64,000 bases of DNA from Zobellia laminariae (GTDB lineage: Bacteria > Bacteroidota > Bacteroidia > Flavobacteriales > Flavobacteriaceae), in contig NZ_RCNS01000002.1 in the NCBI RefSeq assembly GCF_009725995.1, forward strand, positions 682,001-746,000. The letters run 5' to 3'. How positions within the stretch are numbered: position 1 is the stretch's first letter; each line of letters starts with the position of its first letter. Position numbers and translations under genes: made by a program. The notes below the pieces were generated by a model. That model saw only the letters and a list, made by a program, of their open reading frames with translations, ran no database searches and was not told the DNA's origin. Below, piece after piece: positions 51,279 through 61,686 of the stretch.

Positions 51279-54200
51279 ATGAACATGCTCAAAAAATTCT
51301 TTTTCTCCACACGTTTAATGTCCGTTCTTTTTATAGTCTTTGCTATCGCAATGGGGCTAGGAACGTTCATAGAAAGTAAGTACAGCACTGAAACAGCTAG
51401 AATTTGGATTTATAACACTACATGGTTTGAGGCTATTATGGTCTTTTTTGTCATCAATTTTATTGGTAACATGTTCAGATACCGTTTACTGCGTTGGGAA
51501 AAATGGGCAGTTTTAACACTTCACCTTTCATGGATTTTTATCATAATTGGTGCATTTGTAACCCGCTATATCAGTTACGAGGGTATGATGCCTATTCGTG
51601 AGGGCAAATCGGAAAAAGTATTCTATTCGGACAAAACTTATCTAACCGCTTATGTAGACGGTGACATTAACGGAGAGGCTAAAAGAAAAACTTTACAAGA
51701 AGATTTAATAGTTACGGCAGAAGATATAAAATCGAGATTACCTTGGAAGTCAGATTTTAACGGTCAACCCTTTACTATTTCTTATGCAGGTTTTATTGAT
51801 GGGGCAGAAGAGGGATTAATTCCAGATGAAAACGGAAAAACGTATTTAAAGATTGTTGAAGCAGGTGATGGGCAAAGACATGAGCACTTTCTAGAAAGTG
51901 GAAAAGTTTCTAGCATTCACAATGTGCTTTTTTCATTGAACAATGACACTGAAGGTGCCATTAATATTTTTGAAAAGGATGGGGCTTATACTATAAGAAC
52001 CCCTTTTGAGGGTAATTATATGCGAATGGCAGACCAGTTTAAAGGTCAGGTCGCAAAGGATAGTCTTCAAGAATTTGTATTACGCTCATTATACTCAACG
52101 GCAGGAATGCAATTTGTAGTTCCTGAACCTGTAGTAAAGGGTTCGTATGGTGTTGTAAAAGTGCCAAAAGAAAAAATGACAGATGCTACCATGGATGCCA
52201 TGATAGTAGATATTACGGTTGATGGAGAAACCGTTCAGCAAAAATTATTGGGAGGTAAAGGTATTTCTAATTTCTCCGAGAAAGTAAATGTAGGCGGACT
52301 GGATTTTAGTCTGAGCTATGGTTCCAAAGTATATGAACTTCCATTTAGCATTAAACTGAATGATTTTATAGCAGAAAAATATCCTGGTACTGAGCAGGGG
52401 TACAAATCTTTTATGAGCAAGGTTACTGTTGAAGACGACAGGGATTTTGACTATAGCATTTTTATGAATAATATTCTTGATCATAAGGGGTATCGATTTT
52501 TCCAATCTAGTTTTAGTCCAGATGAAAAAGGAACTGTTCTATCTGTTAATCATGATCAATGGGGTACCCGTATTACCTATTTGGGATACTTCTTACTGTA
52601 CATTGGCTTAATGGGTATTATGTTCTTTGGAAAAACAAGATTTAAGGATTTAGCCGTTTCTCTTGATAAATTGAAAAGTAAAAAAGCAAAACTGACAGCG
52701 GTTCTTGTTTTGGGTATGTTGTTAAATGTGAATGCCCAAGAACATTCTGCAGATGATGGTCACGACCATAGTAATATGGCACCTACACAGTCCCAAATAG
52801 ATTCACTTTTGCAAACTACGATTGTTTCCGAAGAGCATGCGGAGAAGTTCGGAAAACTTGTGATTCAAGATGAAGGAGGGCGAATGAAGCCAATAAATAC
52901 ATTTTCTTCAGAATTGCTTCGGAAGTTAAGTTTAAAGGATGTTTATAAAGATATGAATGCTGATCAGGTATTCTTATCCATGATGTTAAGTCCGGCCGCT
53001 TGGTATAATGCAGAGTTTTTAGCTGTAGATAAAAAAGGAAAGAACGATAGTATACGTCACGTAATAGGTATACCAGAAGGACAACCATTTGTAAAAGCAA
53101 CTGATTTCTTTGATAAGGAAGGTAATTACAAATTAGAGCCATTTTTAGCAAAAGCTACATCTACCAATATCCCTAATCAGTTTGATAAGGATATTAAAGA
53201 AGCCAACATTCGTTTAAGTCTTTTGGATCAAGCTTTAAGTGGTCGTATTATAAAGGTTTTCCCTTTATTGAATGATGAAAATAACAAATGGATTTCAGCC
53301 ATAGAATATAGGGGAGGTCAGTACCAGGTTTCAGATTCGCTTTACGCTAATTTTATCAAAAACTCGGTACCTTATTATCTAATGACCTTGCGTAAAGCAA
53401 AGGAGACAGGCGATTATGCAAATGCGGATAAGTTGTTAGAAGCATTCAAGCAAAATCAAAAAAACCACGGAGCAGAGGTGCTCCCTTCAGAAGATAAGAT
53501 CAATGCCGAAGTAATTTACAATAAGCTGAATATTTTTAATATGCTATATAAGCTATATGCTTTTGTTGGCGTAATCATGTTTTTTGTTTTAGTATTCCAA
53601 ATTTTTAAAGACCGCTCTATTTGGCGTATGGCAGTTTACTCCTTAAAGGGAACTATTTTTATCTTGTTCTTATGGCATACTGCAGGTCTTATTTTGCGAT
53701 GGTATATTTCAGGTCACGCACCATGGACTAATGCTTATGAGAGTATTCTGTACGTTTCTTGGGCAACTATGGGAATGGGACTTCTCTTTGCCAGAAAAAG
53801 TGATATGACTATTGCAGCTTCTGCATTTGTTACCAGTATGTTATTGACAATTGCCCATTTAAATTGGGTAGATCCTGCAATTTCTACTTTGGTTCCGGTA
53901 CTTGATAGTTATTGGCTAATGGTTCACGTTGCGGTTATTGTGGCAAGTTATGGACCGTTATCTGTCGCAATGATTCTAGGTTTAGTTTCTCTGTTACTTA
54001 TGATTTTTACTAATAAGAAGAACAAGGCCGTAATGGACTTGAATATAAAAGAATTGACAATAATCAATGAATTGTCCATGACGGTAGGTCTGGTTATGTT
54101 AACTATTGGAAACTTTTTAGGAGGTCAATGGGCCAACGAGAGTTGGGGTAGGTATTGGGGCTGGGATCCAAAAGAAACATGGGCACTAATATCTATTATG

Positions 54201-54458
54201 ATATACGCCTTTGTTATTCATACCCGCTTGGTACCTGCTTTGCGAAGTAGATGGGCATTCAACTTTCTTAGCGTTATTGCTTTTGGTAGTATTATGATGA
54301 CTTATTTTGGAGTAAACTACTACTTGGTAGGCTTACATAGTTACGGGCAAAGTGGCGCAGCCGCTATTACGCCAGATTATATTTGGTATATCGTTCTGGC
54401 AGCCGCAATTCTTGGTGCTATAAGTTATTGGAGGTATAAGATTAACTATAGTAAATAG
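51279..54458 (+). CDS. ccsBA: Fused ResB/CcsA cytochrome c biogenesis protein
   Basis: From ATG 51279 the protein has 1059 residues. The N-terminal part is ResB/CcsB-like with several membrane segments (ALTLHLSWIFIIIGAFVTRY-type region near residues 80-100) and a large periplasmic domain; the C-terminal part is CcsA-like with the tryptophan-rich haem-handling motif WGRYWGWDPKETW and conserved His residues (VIHTR). A His-rich stretch (HSADDGHDHSN) lies near the junction. It exports haem and attaches it to cytochromes c (System II). Fusion of the two subunits is common in Bacteroidetes. An in-frame TTG at 51270 is less likely as start. Confidence 0.95.
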   Translation: MNMLKKFFFSTRLMSVLFIVFAIAMGLGTFIESKYSTETARIWIYNTTWFEAIMVFFVINFIGNMFRYRLLRWEKWAVLTLHLSWIFIIIGAFVTRYISYEGMMPIREGKSEKVFYSDKTYLTAYVDGDINGEAKRKTLQEDLIVTAEDIKSRLPWKSDFNGQPFTISYAGFIDGAEEGLIPDENGKTYLKIVEAGDGQRHEHFLESGKVSSIHNVLFSLNNDTEGAINIFEKDGAYTIRTPFEGNYMRMADQFKGQVAKDSLQEFVLRSLYSTAGMQFVVPEPVVKGSYGVVKVPKEKMTDATMDAMIVDITVDGETVQQKLLGGKGISNFSEKVNVGGLDFSLSYGSKVYELPFSIKLNDFIAEKYPGTEQGYKSFMSKVTVEDDRDFDYSIFMNNILDHKGYRFFQSSFSPDEKGTVLSVNHDQWGTRITYLGYFLLYIGLMGIMFFGKTRFKDLAVSLDKLKSKKAKLTAVLVLGMLLNVNAQEHSADDGHDHSNMAPTQSQIDSLLQTTIVSEEHAEKFGKLVIQDEGGRMKPINTFSSELLRKLSLKDVYKDMNADQVFLSMMLSPAAWYNAEFLAVDKKGKNDSIRHVIGIPEGQPFVKATDFFDKEGNYKLEPFLAKATSTNIPNQFDKDIKEANIRLSLLDQALSGRIIKVFPLLNDENNKWISAIEYRGGQYQVSDSLYANFIKNSVPYYLMTLRKAKETGDYANADKLLEAFKQNQKNHGAEVLPSEDKINAEVIYNKLNIFNMLYKLYAFVGVIMFFVLVFQIFKDRSIWRMAVYSLKGTIFILFLWHTAGLILRWYISGHAPWTNAYESILYVSWATMGMGLLFARKSDMTIAASAFVTSMLLTIAHLNWVDPAISTLVPVLDSYWLMVHVAVIVASYGPLSVAMILGLVSLLLMIFTNKKNKAVMDLNIKELTIINELSMTVGLVMLTIGNFLGGQWANESWGRYWGWDPKETWALISIMIYAFVIHTRLVPALRSRWAFNFLSVIAFGSIMMTYFGVNYYLVGLHSYGQSGAAAITPDYIWYIVLAAAILGAISYWRYKINYSK

Positions 54459-54540
54459 GGGGCATATTTCTAATTTTTAGTTAGAATTGTAAGGTATTTA
54501 ATTAAAAAGAAGTGTTCTTTTTACCATTGTCGTAATATTT

Positions 54541-54559
54541 AATCTATTTTTTATAGATT
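54541..54559. repeat. Inverted repeat just before the sigma factor gene
   Basis: AATCTAT (54541-54547) and ATAGATT (54553-54559) form a 7-bp hairpin around five T, about 22 bases before the sigma-factor ATG. It could be an operator or a leader hairpin. Confidence 0.3.
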
Positions 54560-54581
54560 TAGCATCTTGTTACGCGGTGAG

Positions 54582-55151
54582 ATGAAAATGATAACTGAAG
54601 ACATAAGGCTCTTAGAAGGCATGAAGGAAGACGATAATTCTTCTTTCAAGGCTGTTTATGAGAAATACTCTAAAGTTCTGTTTATATACGCTCACAACAT
54701 TATAAAGGACAAGGTAATTTGTGAAGATATTATTCAGGAGGTTTTTATATCGCTTTGGGCAAAAAGAAAGACTAGTAGCATATTTTCTCTAAAACCGTAT
54801 CTCTTTCAAGCTGTAAAATTTCAAATATTCAATCATTTCAGAAATAACAAATTTTCAACTGAAGATTTGACCAGATTGAATATTATAGACGTTTCAATGA
54901 ACGTCTCAGATCAACTAGAATATTCTGAGCTTAATCAAATCATTCGGGATCAAGTAGCAAAATTGCCTAAAAGATGTCGTCATATTTTTGTGTTGAGCAG
55001 GTATGACCATAAATCGAATAAAGAAATAGCGGAAGAACTTGAGATATCCGTACAGGCGGTAAAAAATCAAATTTCAAAAGCATTGGCATTTCTACGAAAC
55101 AATCTTCAATTAGAAGAAGCTGTAATTATTTCTCTTATCCTTCTTCATTAG
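54582..55151 (+). CDS. ECF-type RNA polymerase sigma-70 factor
   Basis: From ATG 54582 the protein has 189 residues. Sigma-2 region: FKAVYEKYSKVLFIYAHNII and CEDIIQEVFISLW; sigma-4 region: LPKRCRHIFVLSRYDHKSNKEIAEEL followed by SVQAVKNQISKALAFLR. This is the Bacteroidetes expansion-family ECF group. It is followed, after 188 bases, by a FecR anti-sigma gene and an STN-containing susC, so it should drive that locus when the transporter is occupied. An upstream TTG (54567) is in frame; ATG 54582 or 54588 fits better. Confidence 0.95.
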   Translation: MKMITEDIRLLEGMKEDDNSSFKAVYEKYSKVLFIYAHNIIKDKVICEDIIQEVFISLWAKRKTSSIFSLKPYLFQAVKFQIFNHFRNNKFSTEDLTRLNIIDVSMNVSDQLEYSELNQIIRDQVAKLPKRCRHIFVLSRYDHKSNKEIAEELEISVQAVKNQISKALAFLRNNLQLEEAVIISLILLH

Positions 55152-55339
55152 ACACTATCATTAGGTTTTAGAAACTGTTTATTAAGCTTTTAGGGCTCTT
55201 TAAACAAATATCTGTAATAAGTATTTCTTAATTTTTTCACTTTTATTTTATCGATTTGAAAAAATAATGGACTTCTGACGTGTACCATCGCATTAGTTTG
55301 GGTACTTAGTTGTGATATCGTTTTCTAATTGAGATATAA

Positions 55340-56467
55340 ATGAACGAAAAAAAAGCAAAAAAGCTCTTTAAAAAATATGTGAACAATGAGTGTTCTCAGG
55401 AAGAGAGAGACTTAATGGAGCGTTTTCTTGAATCATACCAAAGTGAGAGTAATCCAACGTCAGATTTTAGATTTGATAGCGAAACAAAAGAAGAGGTTTG
55501 GCAGAAAATTGCGGGTAAGACTAAGGTTCCACAAGCAAAGAAAAATAACTTCAACGGTTTTATACTAAAGTACGCGGCCATTTTTATTGGTTTAGTGGGA
55601 CTTGCCATGGTTTTCAATTTTCTATCAAAAAACGGCAGTGAAAAGTCCAACTTAGTTATTGAAGATAATGCTATTGTTTTAAAGACAGGAGACAACCAAG
55701 CAAGAAAAATTATTGTTGGTGGGGGAGAATCTATTACCGACGAAGACGGAAACATTTTGGCATCCCAATCTAATGACCAAATGGTCTATCATGGTAAGGC
55801 AACTACCAAGTTGGTCTATAATGAGATTATCATTCCTAAAGGAAAAACTTTTGAGCTGAAACTTTCTGATGGCACACTTGTACACCTAAATGCAGATACT
55901 TCTTTAAAGTACCCAGTAAGTTTTGTCAAAGGACAAGACCGAAAAGTATTTTTAAAAGGCGAGGCTTATTTTGAAGTAGCCAAAGACCCTAAACATAAAT
56001 TTACTGTGGTAGCTAAAGTTATTGATGTTCAAGTTTTAGGAACTCATTTTAATGTTAGCTGTTATACCGGTGAAGAAACTTACGCGGTACTCGCAGAAGG
56101 TAGTGTAGCTATTAGTGATAAGCGTGCTGGTCAAGTGAGTGATAGTTTAAGTATTCTAAAACCAGGTCAAAAAGCGGCAATGCAGGAAGATGCTTTGGTA
56201 ATAAGCCAGGTAGATATAAGCGATTACCTAAACTGGCGTAATGGTGATTTAACTTTTAATAATGAGCCTTTTGAAGATATTATAAGGAAGATAGAGCGTC
56301 GTTACGGAGTACGAATTGAAAACGGATATACAGAATTAGAATCTGTCCGGTTTAGGGGAGCTTTTAAAAATGAATCTATAGAAGATTTACTTGACACTTT
56401 TAAGGAGAGTGCTGAGTTTGATTACGAGATAACCAATAACCAAATACGAATTAAAAAACCAACATAA
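55340..56467 (+). CDS. FecR-family anti-sigma factor
   Basis: The 375-residue protein has a cytoplasmic N-terminal sigma-binding helical part (1-70), a membrane segment at about 74-95, a periplasmic FecR domain (FELKLSDGTLVHLNADTSLKYP, GEAYFEVAKDP, LGTHFNVSCY) and a C-terminal DUF4974 domain (WRNGDLTFNNEPFEDIIRKIERRYG). It would hold the ECF sigma factor inactive until the STN domain of the SusC transporter signals ligand binding. It lies 103 bases before that susC. Confidence 0.95.
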   Translation: MNEKKAKKLFKKYVNNECSQEERDLMERFLESYQSESNPTSDFRFDSETKEEVWQKIAGKTKVPQAKKNNFNGFILKYAAIFIGLVGLAMVFNFLSKNGSEKSNLVIEDNAIVLKTGDNQARKIIVGGGESITDEDGNILASQSNDQMVYHGKATTKLVYNEIIIPKGKTFELKLSDGTLVHLNADTSLKYPVSFVKGQDRKVFLKGEAYFEVAKDPKHKFTVVAKVIDVQVLGTHFNVSCYTGEETYAVLAEGSVAISDKRAGQVSDSLSILKPGQKAAMQEDALVISQVDISDYLNWRNGDLTFNNEPFEDIIRKIERRYGVRIENGYTELESVRFRGAFKNESIEDLLDTFKESAEFDYEITNNQIRIKKPT

Positions 56468-56485
56468 TTTATGTGACTTAAAGCC

Positions 56486-56519
56486 AAAAAAAATCGGGGA
56501 ACGCGGCAACGTCCCCCGA
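56486..56519 (-). terminator. Antisense rho-independent terminator in the susC leader
   Basis: On the minus strand a GC-rich hairpin (TCGGGGG with CCCCGA, 56519-56494, plus inner ACG/CGT pairs) runs into eight T (56493-56486). No gene is known on the minus strand here. In sense it forms a leader hairpin about 50 bases before the susC start. A weak minus-strand promoter-like pair, TTG (56721-56719) and TTATTTTG (56700-56693), lies inside the 5' end of susC. Confidence 0.6.
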
Positions 56520-56569
56520 CAAATAGTGATTTCAATCCGAGTAATAACAAATCAAAATCCTTTAAAAAT

Positions 56570-59500
56570 ATGGAAAAAAAACCATTGTTTTTCATTCTAT
56601 TGAAAAACATTCTTAACAAGAATCGCACAGTGAAAATCTCCATTCTAATGTTTGCTTTTGCCTTGTTCAATCTTCATGCGAATTCATACTCGCAAAATAA
56701 GAAGGTTTCTATAGAGGCCAATAACGAGACTATTGAAAGTGTACTCAAACAAATAGAAACGCAAAGCGAGTTCCGCTTCTTTTATAAATCGGGACAGTTG
56801 AACGTAGCTAAAAGGGTGACTCTTAGGGTGGAAAAGCGCCCAATAAAAGAAGTTTTAAAAATGGTGTTTGGTAATAGTGTTACATACACCTTACTAAAAA
56901 ACCAGATCGTTCTTAAAAATGACCCTTCGTATAGAGTGCCAATTGAAAGTACAGGAATAGATAATTTGGAGGAAGATCAACAGTCTATAACAGGTGTCAT
57001 TACTGATGAAATGGGAGTGCCTCTTGCAGGTGCTAATGTTGTAGAAAAAGGAACAACTAATGGTGTTACCGCAGATTTTGACGGTAATTTTAGTCTCGAG
57101 CCTAGCTCTGATGATGCTATTTTGGTGGTTTCTTATATAGGTTTTGCCACTAAAGAAATTCCAGTTGCAGGTCAGACTACTTTAAATATTAAACTAGTTG
57201 AAAGTGCCGCGGGCTTAGATGAAGTAGTTGTAGTTGGCTTTGGTACTCAAAAGAAGGTGAACGTAATTGGTTCTGTTTCTCAGGTATCTTCTAAAGACAT
57301 AGAGAATAGACCTGTTACTCAAGTTTCTCAAGCAATCACAGGTCAAATGCCCGGTGTTACTGTGGTGCAACGTTCAGGAAGACCAGGTCAGAGTGGTGGT
57401 AGTATAAGCGTTAGGGGAGTAGGTTCTTTTGGAGCTACACCAGATGCATTGGTTCTGATAGATGGTATTGCCGGAAGTATGAACGATATTAACCCGGATG
57501 ATATTAAATCTATTTCAGTGTTAAAGGATGCCTCTTCAGCTGCCATTTATGGTGCACGTTCTGCAAACGGGGTAATTTTAATTACTACCAAGAATGGTGC
57601 TGATAATAAGTTTTCTGTCAATTATAATAGCTACGTAGGTTTTAACGCAGCAACAGAGCTTCCTGAATTTGTAAACTCTTGGGAATATGCAGAAATGTAT
57701 AATATAGCTTCTGGTAGCAATAGTTTTTCTGCAGAAGACATTGCAAAATACAAGTCAGAAAGTGATTTGGATAATTACCCGAACACAAAATTTTTAGATG
57801 ATCTTTTCTCTAAGAATGGAGTACAGACATCTCACACGTTAACTCTTAGTGGTGGCGATGAAAAGAACAAGTATTATGTTTCTGTAGGTATCTTGGAGCA
57901 GGATGGTATTGTTCCAAAAAATAGTTTTAACAGGTATAATTTTCGAATGAACCTTACGAATAAACTGGGGGACAAGTTTAATTTGAATACACGGTTTTTT
58001 GGTTCTGTAGAAAAGAGAGAAGAGCCTCAAGTAACGGGGAACAAAGGGCAAGGTTATAGAAGTGAAACCAATAGAGCAACTGATGCTGCTAATAATGGAG
58101 GAAGTTTTGTTGGAGATTTAGTGTCTAATGCCGTTAGATATCCAGCCGTAGTTTTAGGTCAGGATTCTCAAGGGAATTATGGTATTGGACCTGAAAGTGG
58201 TGGTACACCTGTAGCTTGGTTGGCTTCGGAATCTTATTTAGAAAATCCAAAAACAAAGGCAGGCGTAAATGTAAAGTTAGACTATAAACCGACCGATGAT
58301 TTGACCTTTTCGGCAATAGGTGGATACAACTTTACTCTAAACGAGGAACGTTCTTACTATGCATCGCAACGCCTTAACGAGGATATTTATTTGGGGCAGT
58401 CTTATTTAAACCAGTATAGCAATAAAGAGATTTACAAAACACTGCAATTTACTGGTGAGTGGTCTAAGGAAGTGGGTGTTCATGATTTCAGTTTTTTAGG
58501 AGGATACTCTTTTGAAAATGAAGAATTTTCGTTTTTCAATGGATACCGTCAAGATTTTGCTAGTAACGATTACACAGTGTTAGATTTAGGTAGTGCAGAG
58601 AACCAACAATCAGCTGGTTTTGATTCTGAATGGGCCTTACAATCTTTCTTTTCTAGGTTGAAATATAGTTTTGATGAACGTTACCTTTTTGAAGCAACAC
58701 TTCGTTATGATGGTTCGTCAAGATTTCCTAAAAGTAATAAGTATGCTGTTTTTCCTGCTGCCGCAGTAGGTTGGAGAGCTTCTCAAGAAACTTTCTTGGA
58801 AGATGTTAATTGGTTATCAAACTTGAAGTTCAAAGCTTCTTGGGGTATTTTAGGAAACCAGAATATTGGTAATTATCCATATCAAACTGTATTGGCTTCA
58901 GGGCGTGATTACGCTTTGGGTGGCGGACTTTCTACAGGAGCTGCATACTCTAATTACCGTGATGCGAATATTAAGTGGGAGTCAACAGAAACTACCGATA
59001 TAGGTATTGAAACCGGACTTTTTGATGGAAAGGTAACTTTTAACGCTACCTATTTTAAAAGGAATACTACAGATGTACTTTTTAAACCATCATCTAGTGT
59101 GTCTTCTGTACTTGGTGTAGGTATTAGCGAAACCAATACAGGAGCTGTTAAGAACACAGGGTGGGAATTCGATTTAGGACATAGAGGTAGTAAAGGCGAT
59201 TTTAGCTATTCTATTAATGGAAACTTTTCGGTAATAAACAATGAAGTGGTAACCCTAGGTTTGGGTAACGTAGAACAACCAAATGGTTTTGTAGGTAACG
59301 GTTCGGACCTTTTTATAGGCTATCCAATGCAGATGTACTATGGTTACAAAACCGATGGTGTATTCTTAAATGATGGAGAAACTTCTAGCTGGCCAGATCA
59401 AAGCGCGGTAAACCCAACTTCCCAAGCAGGAGATTTTAGGTATAAGGATATTAGTGGTCCTGATGGTGTGCCTGATGGAAAAGTAGACCCTACCTATGAT

Positions 59501-60010
59501 AGGACGTATCTAGGAAGTAGAATTCCTAAATACACGTACGGAGCTAACATCAACTTAAATTATAAAAATTTCGACTTTTCTTTATTCCTTCAAGGGGTGA
59601 GCGGTGTAAAAGGTATGTTGGATAATTATGCAGGTTATGCTTTTTTCAACTTAGGAAATATTCAAAAATGGCAAATGGATGGTCGTTTTGATGCTAATAA
59701 CCCGGTCCGTAATCCTGGTTATCCAAGGTTAGAAGTACTAACTAATAGTGGTTCGCCAAACACAGCTACATCGGATTATTGGGTTATAAACGCAGGTTAT
59801 TTAAGAGTTAAAAATGTGCAATTAGGGTATAATTTTCCTGACTCTTTAACTGAGTTGATAGGCATAGATAACCTAAGGATGTATATAGGAGCAGAGAATT
59901 TACATTCTTTTAATTCCTATAGAGATGGATGGGATCCAGAGATTAATTCCTCGGGAAGCTATTATCCTATTTTAACTACGTACACCTTTGGTTTAAACTT
60001 AAAATTTTAG
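56570..60010 (+). CDS. SusC/RagA-like TonB-dependent transporter with STN domain
   Basis: The 1146-residue protein has an N-terminal signal region (1-41), an STN domain at about 45-115 (VSIEANNETIESVLKQIE, FRFFYKSG), a carboxypeptidase regulatory-like domain at about 139-212, the LDEVVVVGFGTQKK motif at 217-230, a plug (VLIDGIAGSMNDI, ISVLKDASSAAIYGARSANG) and a beta-barrel ending LNLKF. The STN domain marks it as a signalling transporter that contacts the FecR protein encoded upstream. SusD follows 3 bases after the stop. Ligand is unknown, but the linked PhoD-like phosphatase suggests a phosphorylated compound. Confidence 0.96.
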   Translation: MEKKPLFFILLKNILNKNRTVKISILMFAFALFNLHANSYSQNKKVSIEANNETIESVLKQIETQSEFRFFYKSGQLNVAKRVTLRVEKRPIKEVLKMVFGNSVTYTLLKNQIVLKNDPSYRVPIESTGIDNLEEDQQSITGVITDEMGVPLAGANVVEKGTTNGVTADFDGNFSLEPSSDDAILVVSYIGFATKEIPVAGQTTLNIKLVESAAGLDEVVVVGFGTQKKVNVIGSVSQVSSKDIENRPVTQVSQAITGQMPGVTVVQRSGRPGQSGGSISVRGVGSFGATPDALVLIDGIAGSMNDINPDDIKSISVLKDASSAAIYGARSANGVILITTKNGADNKFSVNYNSYVGFNAATELPEFVNSWEYAEMYNIASGSNSFSAEDIAKYKSESDLDNYPNTKFLDDLFSKNGVQTSHTLTLSGGDEKNKYYVSVGILEQDGIVPKNSFNRYNFRMNLTNKLGDKFNLNTRFFGSVEKREEPQVTGNKGQGYRSETNRATDAANNGGSFVGDLVSNAVRYPAVVLGQDSQGNYGIGPESGGTPVAWLASESYLENPKTKAGVNVKLDYKPTDDLTFSAIGGYNFTLNEERSYYASQRLNEDIYLGQSYLNQYSNKEIYKTLQFTGEWSKEVGVHDFSFLGGYSFENEEFSFFNGYRQDFASNDYTVLDLGSAENQQSAGFDSEWALQSFFSRLKYSFDERYLFEATLRYDGSSRFPKSNKYAVFPAAAVGWRASQETFLEDVNWLSNLKFKASWGILGNQNIGNYPYQTVLASGRDYALGGGLSTGAAYSNYRDANIKWESTETTDIGIETGLFDGKVTFNATYFKRNTTDVLFKPSSSVSSVLGVGISETNTGAVKNTGWEFDLGHRGSKGDFSYSINGNFSVINNEVVTLGLGNVEQPNGFVGNGSDLFIGYPMQMYYGYKTDGVFLNDGETSSWPDQSAVNPTSQAGDFRYKDISGPDGVPDGKVDPTYDRTYLGSRIPKYTYGANINLNYKNFDFSLFLQGVSGVKGMLDNYAGYAFFNLGNIQKWQMDGRFDANNPVRNPGYPRLEVLTNSGSPNTATSDYWVINAGYLRVKNVQLGYNFPDSLTELIGIDNLRMYIGAENLHSFNSYRDGWDPEINSSGSYYPILTTYTFGLNLKF

Positions 60011-60013
60011 AAC

Positions 60014-61684
60014 ATGACAAATTTTTTATACACATATATAAGTCGCGTACCTTCCTTTTCTAGGTTGGTTGTTTTAAGCATGACGTTGGTTTTGTTTATT
60101 GGTTGCGATAAAGAATTGGAGCAATTTCCTAGTAACGCGTTTGCGAAAGATAATTTTTGGACATCAGAGTCCAATGCAAACATAGCTTTAACCGGTGCTT
60201 ACCGTGGTGCAATTGAATACGGTACGCAAGTAGTACCTTCCGATTGGTGGACCTATTGCGGAATTGTTTTTATGGAATTTGCTACGGATAACGCCTATGA
60301 TCGTAGAGGAGATAACTCTACTCAGAATCGTTTAACGGATGGGACGCTATTACCAAACAACAATGTCATAAACGGCTATTGGAAAGGTTCTTACAAAAGA
60401 ATAGCAATTTGTAATGACTTTTTAGAGAATATTGGTAATGTAGAAATGGAACAGTCAAAAATTGATAGAATGGCTGCCGAGGTTCGCTTTCTTCGTGCCT
60501 CCACTTATTTCTATATTTCTCAATTTTGGGGAAGCGCTCCTTTGGTAACAAAGACCTTAACACCTGATGAGGCTAATAATGTAGACAAGGTATCAAAAGC
60601 AGAATTGGTTTCTTTTATAATCAGCGAGCTCAAAGCTTCGGCAGAAGATTTACCTTCATTTGGTGAATTATCCGGTTCTGAAGAAGGTAGGGCTAGCAAG
60701 CAAGCTGCTCTGGCCTTCTTAGGTAGAATGTATTTGGGTGAGCAGAATTTTGCAGAAGCTTCTAAAGTGTACAAGGAAATAATTGACATGGGGGAAAATA
60801 TAATAGACCCAGATTATGCCTCTCTTTTTACACCTGTTAATGAAGCTAGCAGTGAAAATATCTTTAGCACTCAATATTTTGGGGGTCAAGCAGGAAATTC
60901 TTTACCACAACATGCGTATCCCGCAGTAGCTTCTGGGTGGCATATTGTAAATCCATTGGGTAGTTTGGCAGATGCGTATGGTTTTGATGATGGTACCCCA
61001 TTATCATATGACGACCCTAAGTTTGATTATGACGATATGGGAGCCAATAGAGACCCAAGGTTTAGATACAACCTACTTTGGGATGGTTCTTCTTTTGGAG
61101 ATAAAATCTATGATAGCAACCCGGATAGTACAGAATCTTTAGATCAGTTAACATATTCTAAGCAGGCAACAAGAACAGGGTACGGATTACGAAAGTTTTT
61201 TGATGAGTCTTTCAGTGGAAATTTAAAATCTGATTATGGCGGAAACGTTCCAATTATTAGATATGCCGAAGTTCTGTTAAGTTATCTAGAAGCCGAACTT
61301 GAAGCGGGGAACCCTATTACTCAGCAGTTGTTAGATGAGACCATTAATGCGGTACGAGGAAGGGCTTCTGTTGGACTGCCTCCAATAACGGAAACAGATG
61401 CAGCAACGCTACGCCCTATTCTTAGAAATGAAAGAAGAATTGAATTAGCATTTGAAGGTCAACGTCTTTGGGACATTATTAGATGGGATATTGGTGATGA
61501 GGTTTTGGTAGGGGATTTATGGGGAGCTCCTTTTCCTAATTCCACTTTATACCCAACGACTTCTAAGAAAATAGACCCACAGTCAAGATGGTACGTTACC
61601 ACAAAGAATTTTAGAAAAGGAATTGATGATATTTGGCCAATTCCAGAATCTGAGGTAAACGTAAATCCTAAATTGGGCAATTAA
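60014..61684 (+). CDS. RagB/SusD-family nutrient-binding lipoprotein
   Basis: The 556-residue protein has a lipobox ending at Cys31 (LFIGC). Matches to SusD include FWTSESNANIALTGAYRGA, AAEVRFLRASTYFYISQFWG, KQAALAFLGRMYLGEQNF with TPR helices, and the closing RNERRIELAFEGQRLWDIIRW. It works with the SusC encoded 3 bases upstream. Two bases separate its stop from the phosphatase ATG, so sus genes and phosphatase form one operon. Confidence 0.95.
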   Translation: MTNFLYTYISRVPSFSRLVVLSMTLVLFIGCDKELEQFPSNAFAKDNFWTSESNANIALTGAYRGAIEYGTQVVPSDWWTYCGIVFMEFATDNAYDRRGDNSTQNRLTDGTLLPNNNVINGYWKGSYKRIAICNDFLENIGNVEMEQSKIDRMAAEVRFLRASTYFYISQFWGSAPLVTKTLTPDEANNVDKVSKAELVSFIISELKASAEDLPSFGELSGSEEGRASKQAALAFLGRMYLGEQNFAEASKVYKEIIDMGENIIDPDYASLFTPVNEASSENIFSTQYFGGQAGNSLPQHAYPAVASGWHIVNPLGSLADAYGFDDGTPLSYDDPKFDYDDMGANRDPRFRYNLLWDGSSFGDKIYDSNPDSTESLDQLTYSKQATRTGYGLRKFFDESFSGNLKSDYGGNVPIIRYAEVLLSYLEAELEAGNPITQQLLDETINAVRGRASVGLPPITETDAATLRPILRNERRIELAFEGQRLWDIIRWDIGDEVLVGDLWGAPFPNSTLYPTTSKKIDPQSRWYVTTKNFRKGIDDIWPIPESEVNVNPKLGN

Positions 61685-61686
61685 TT

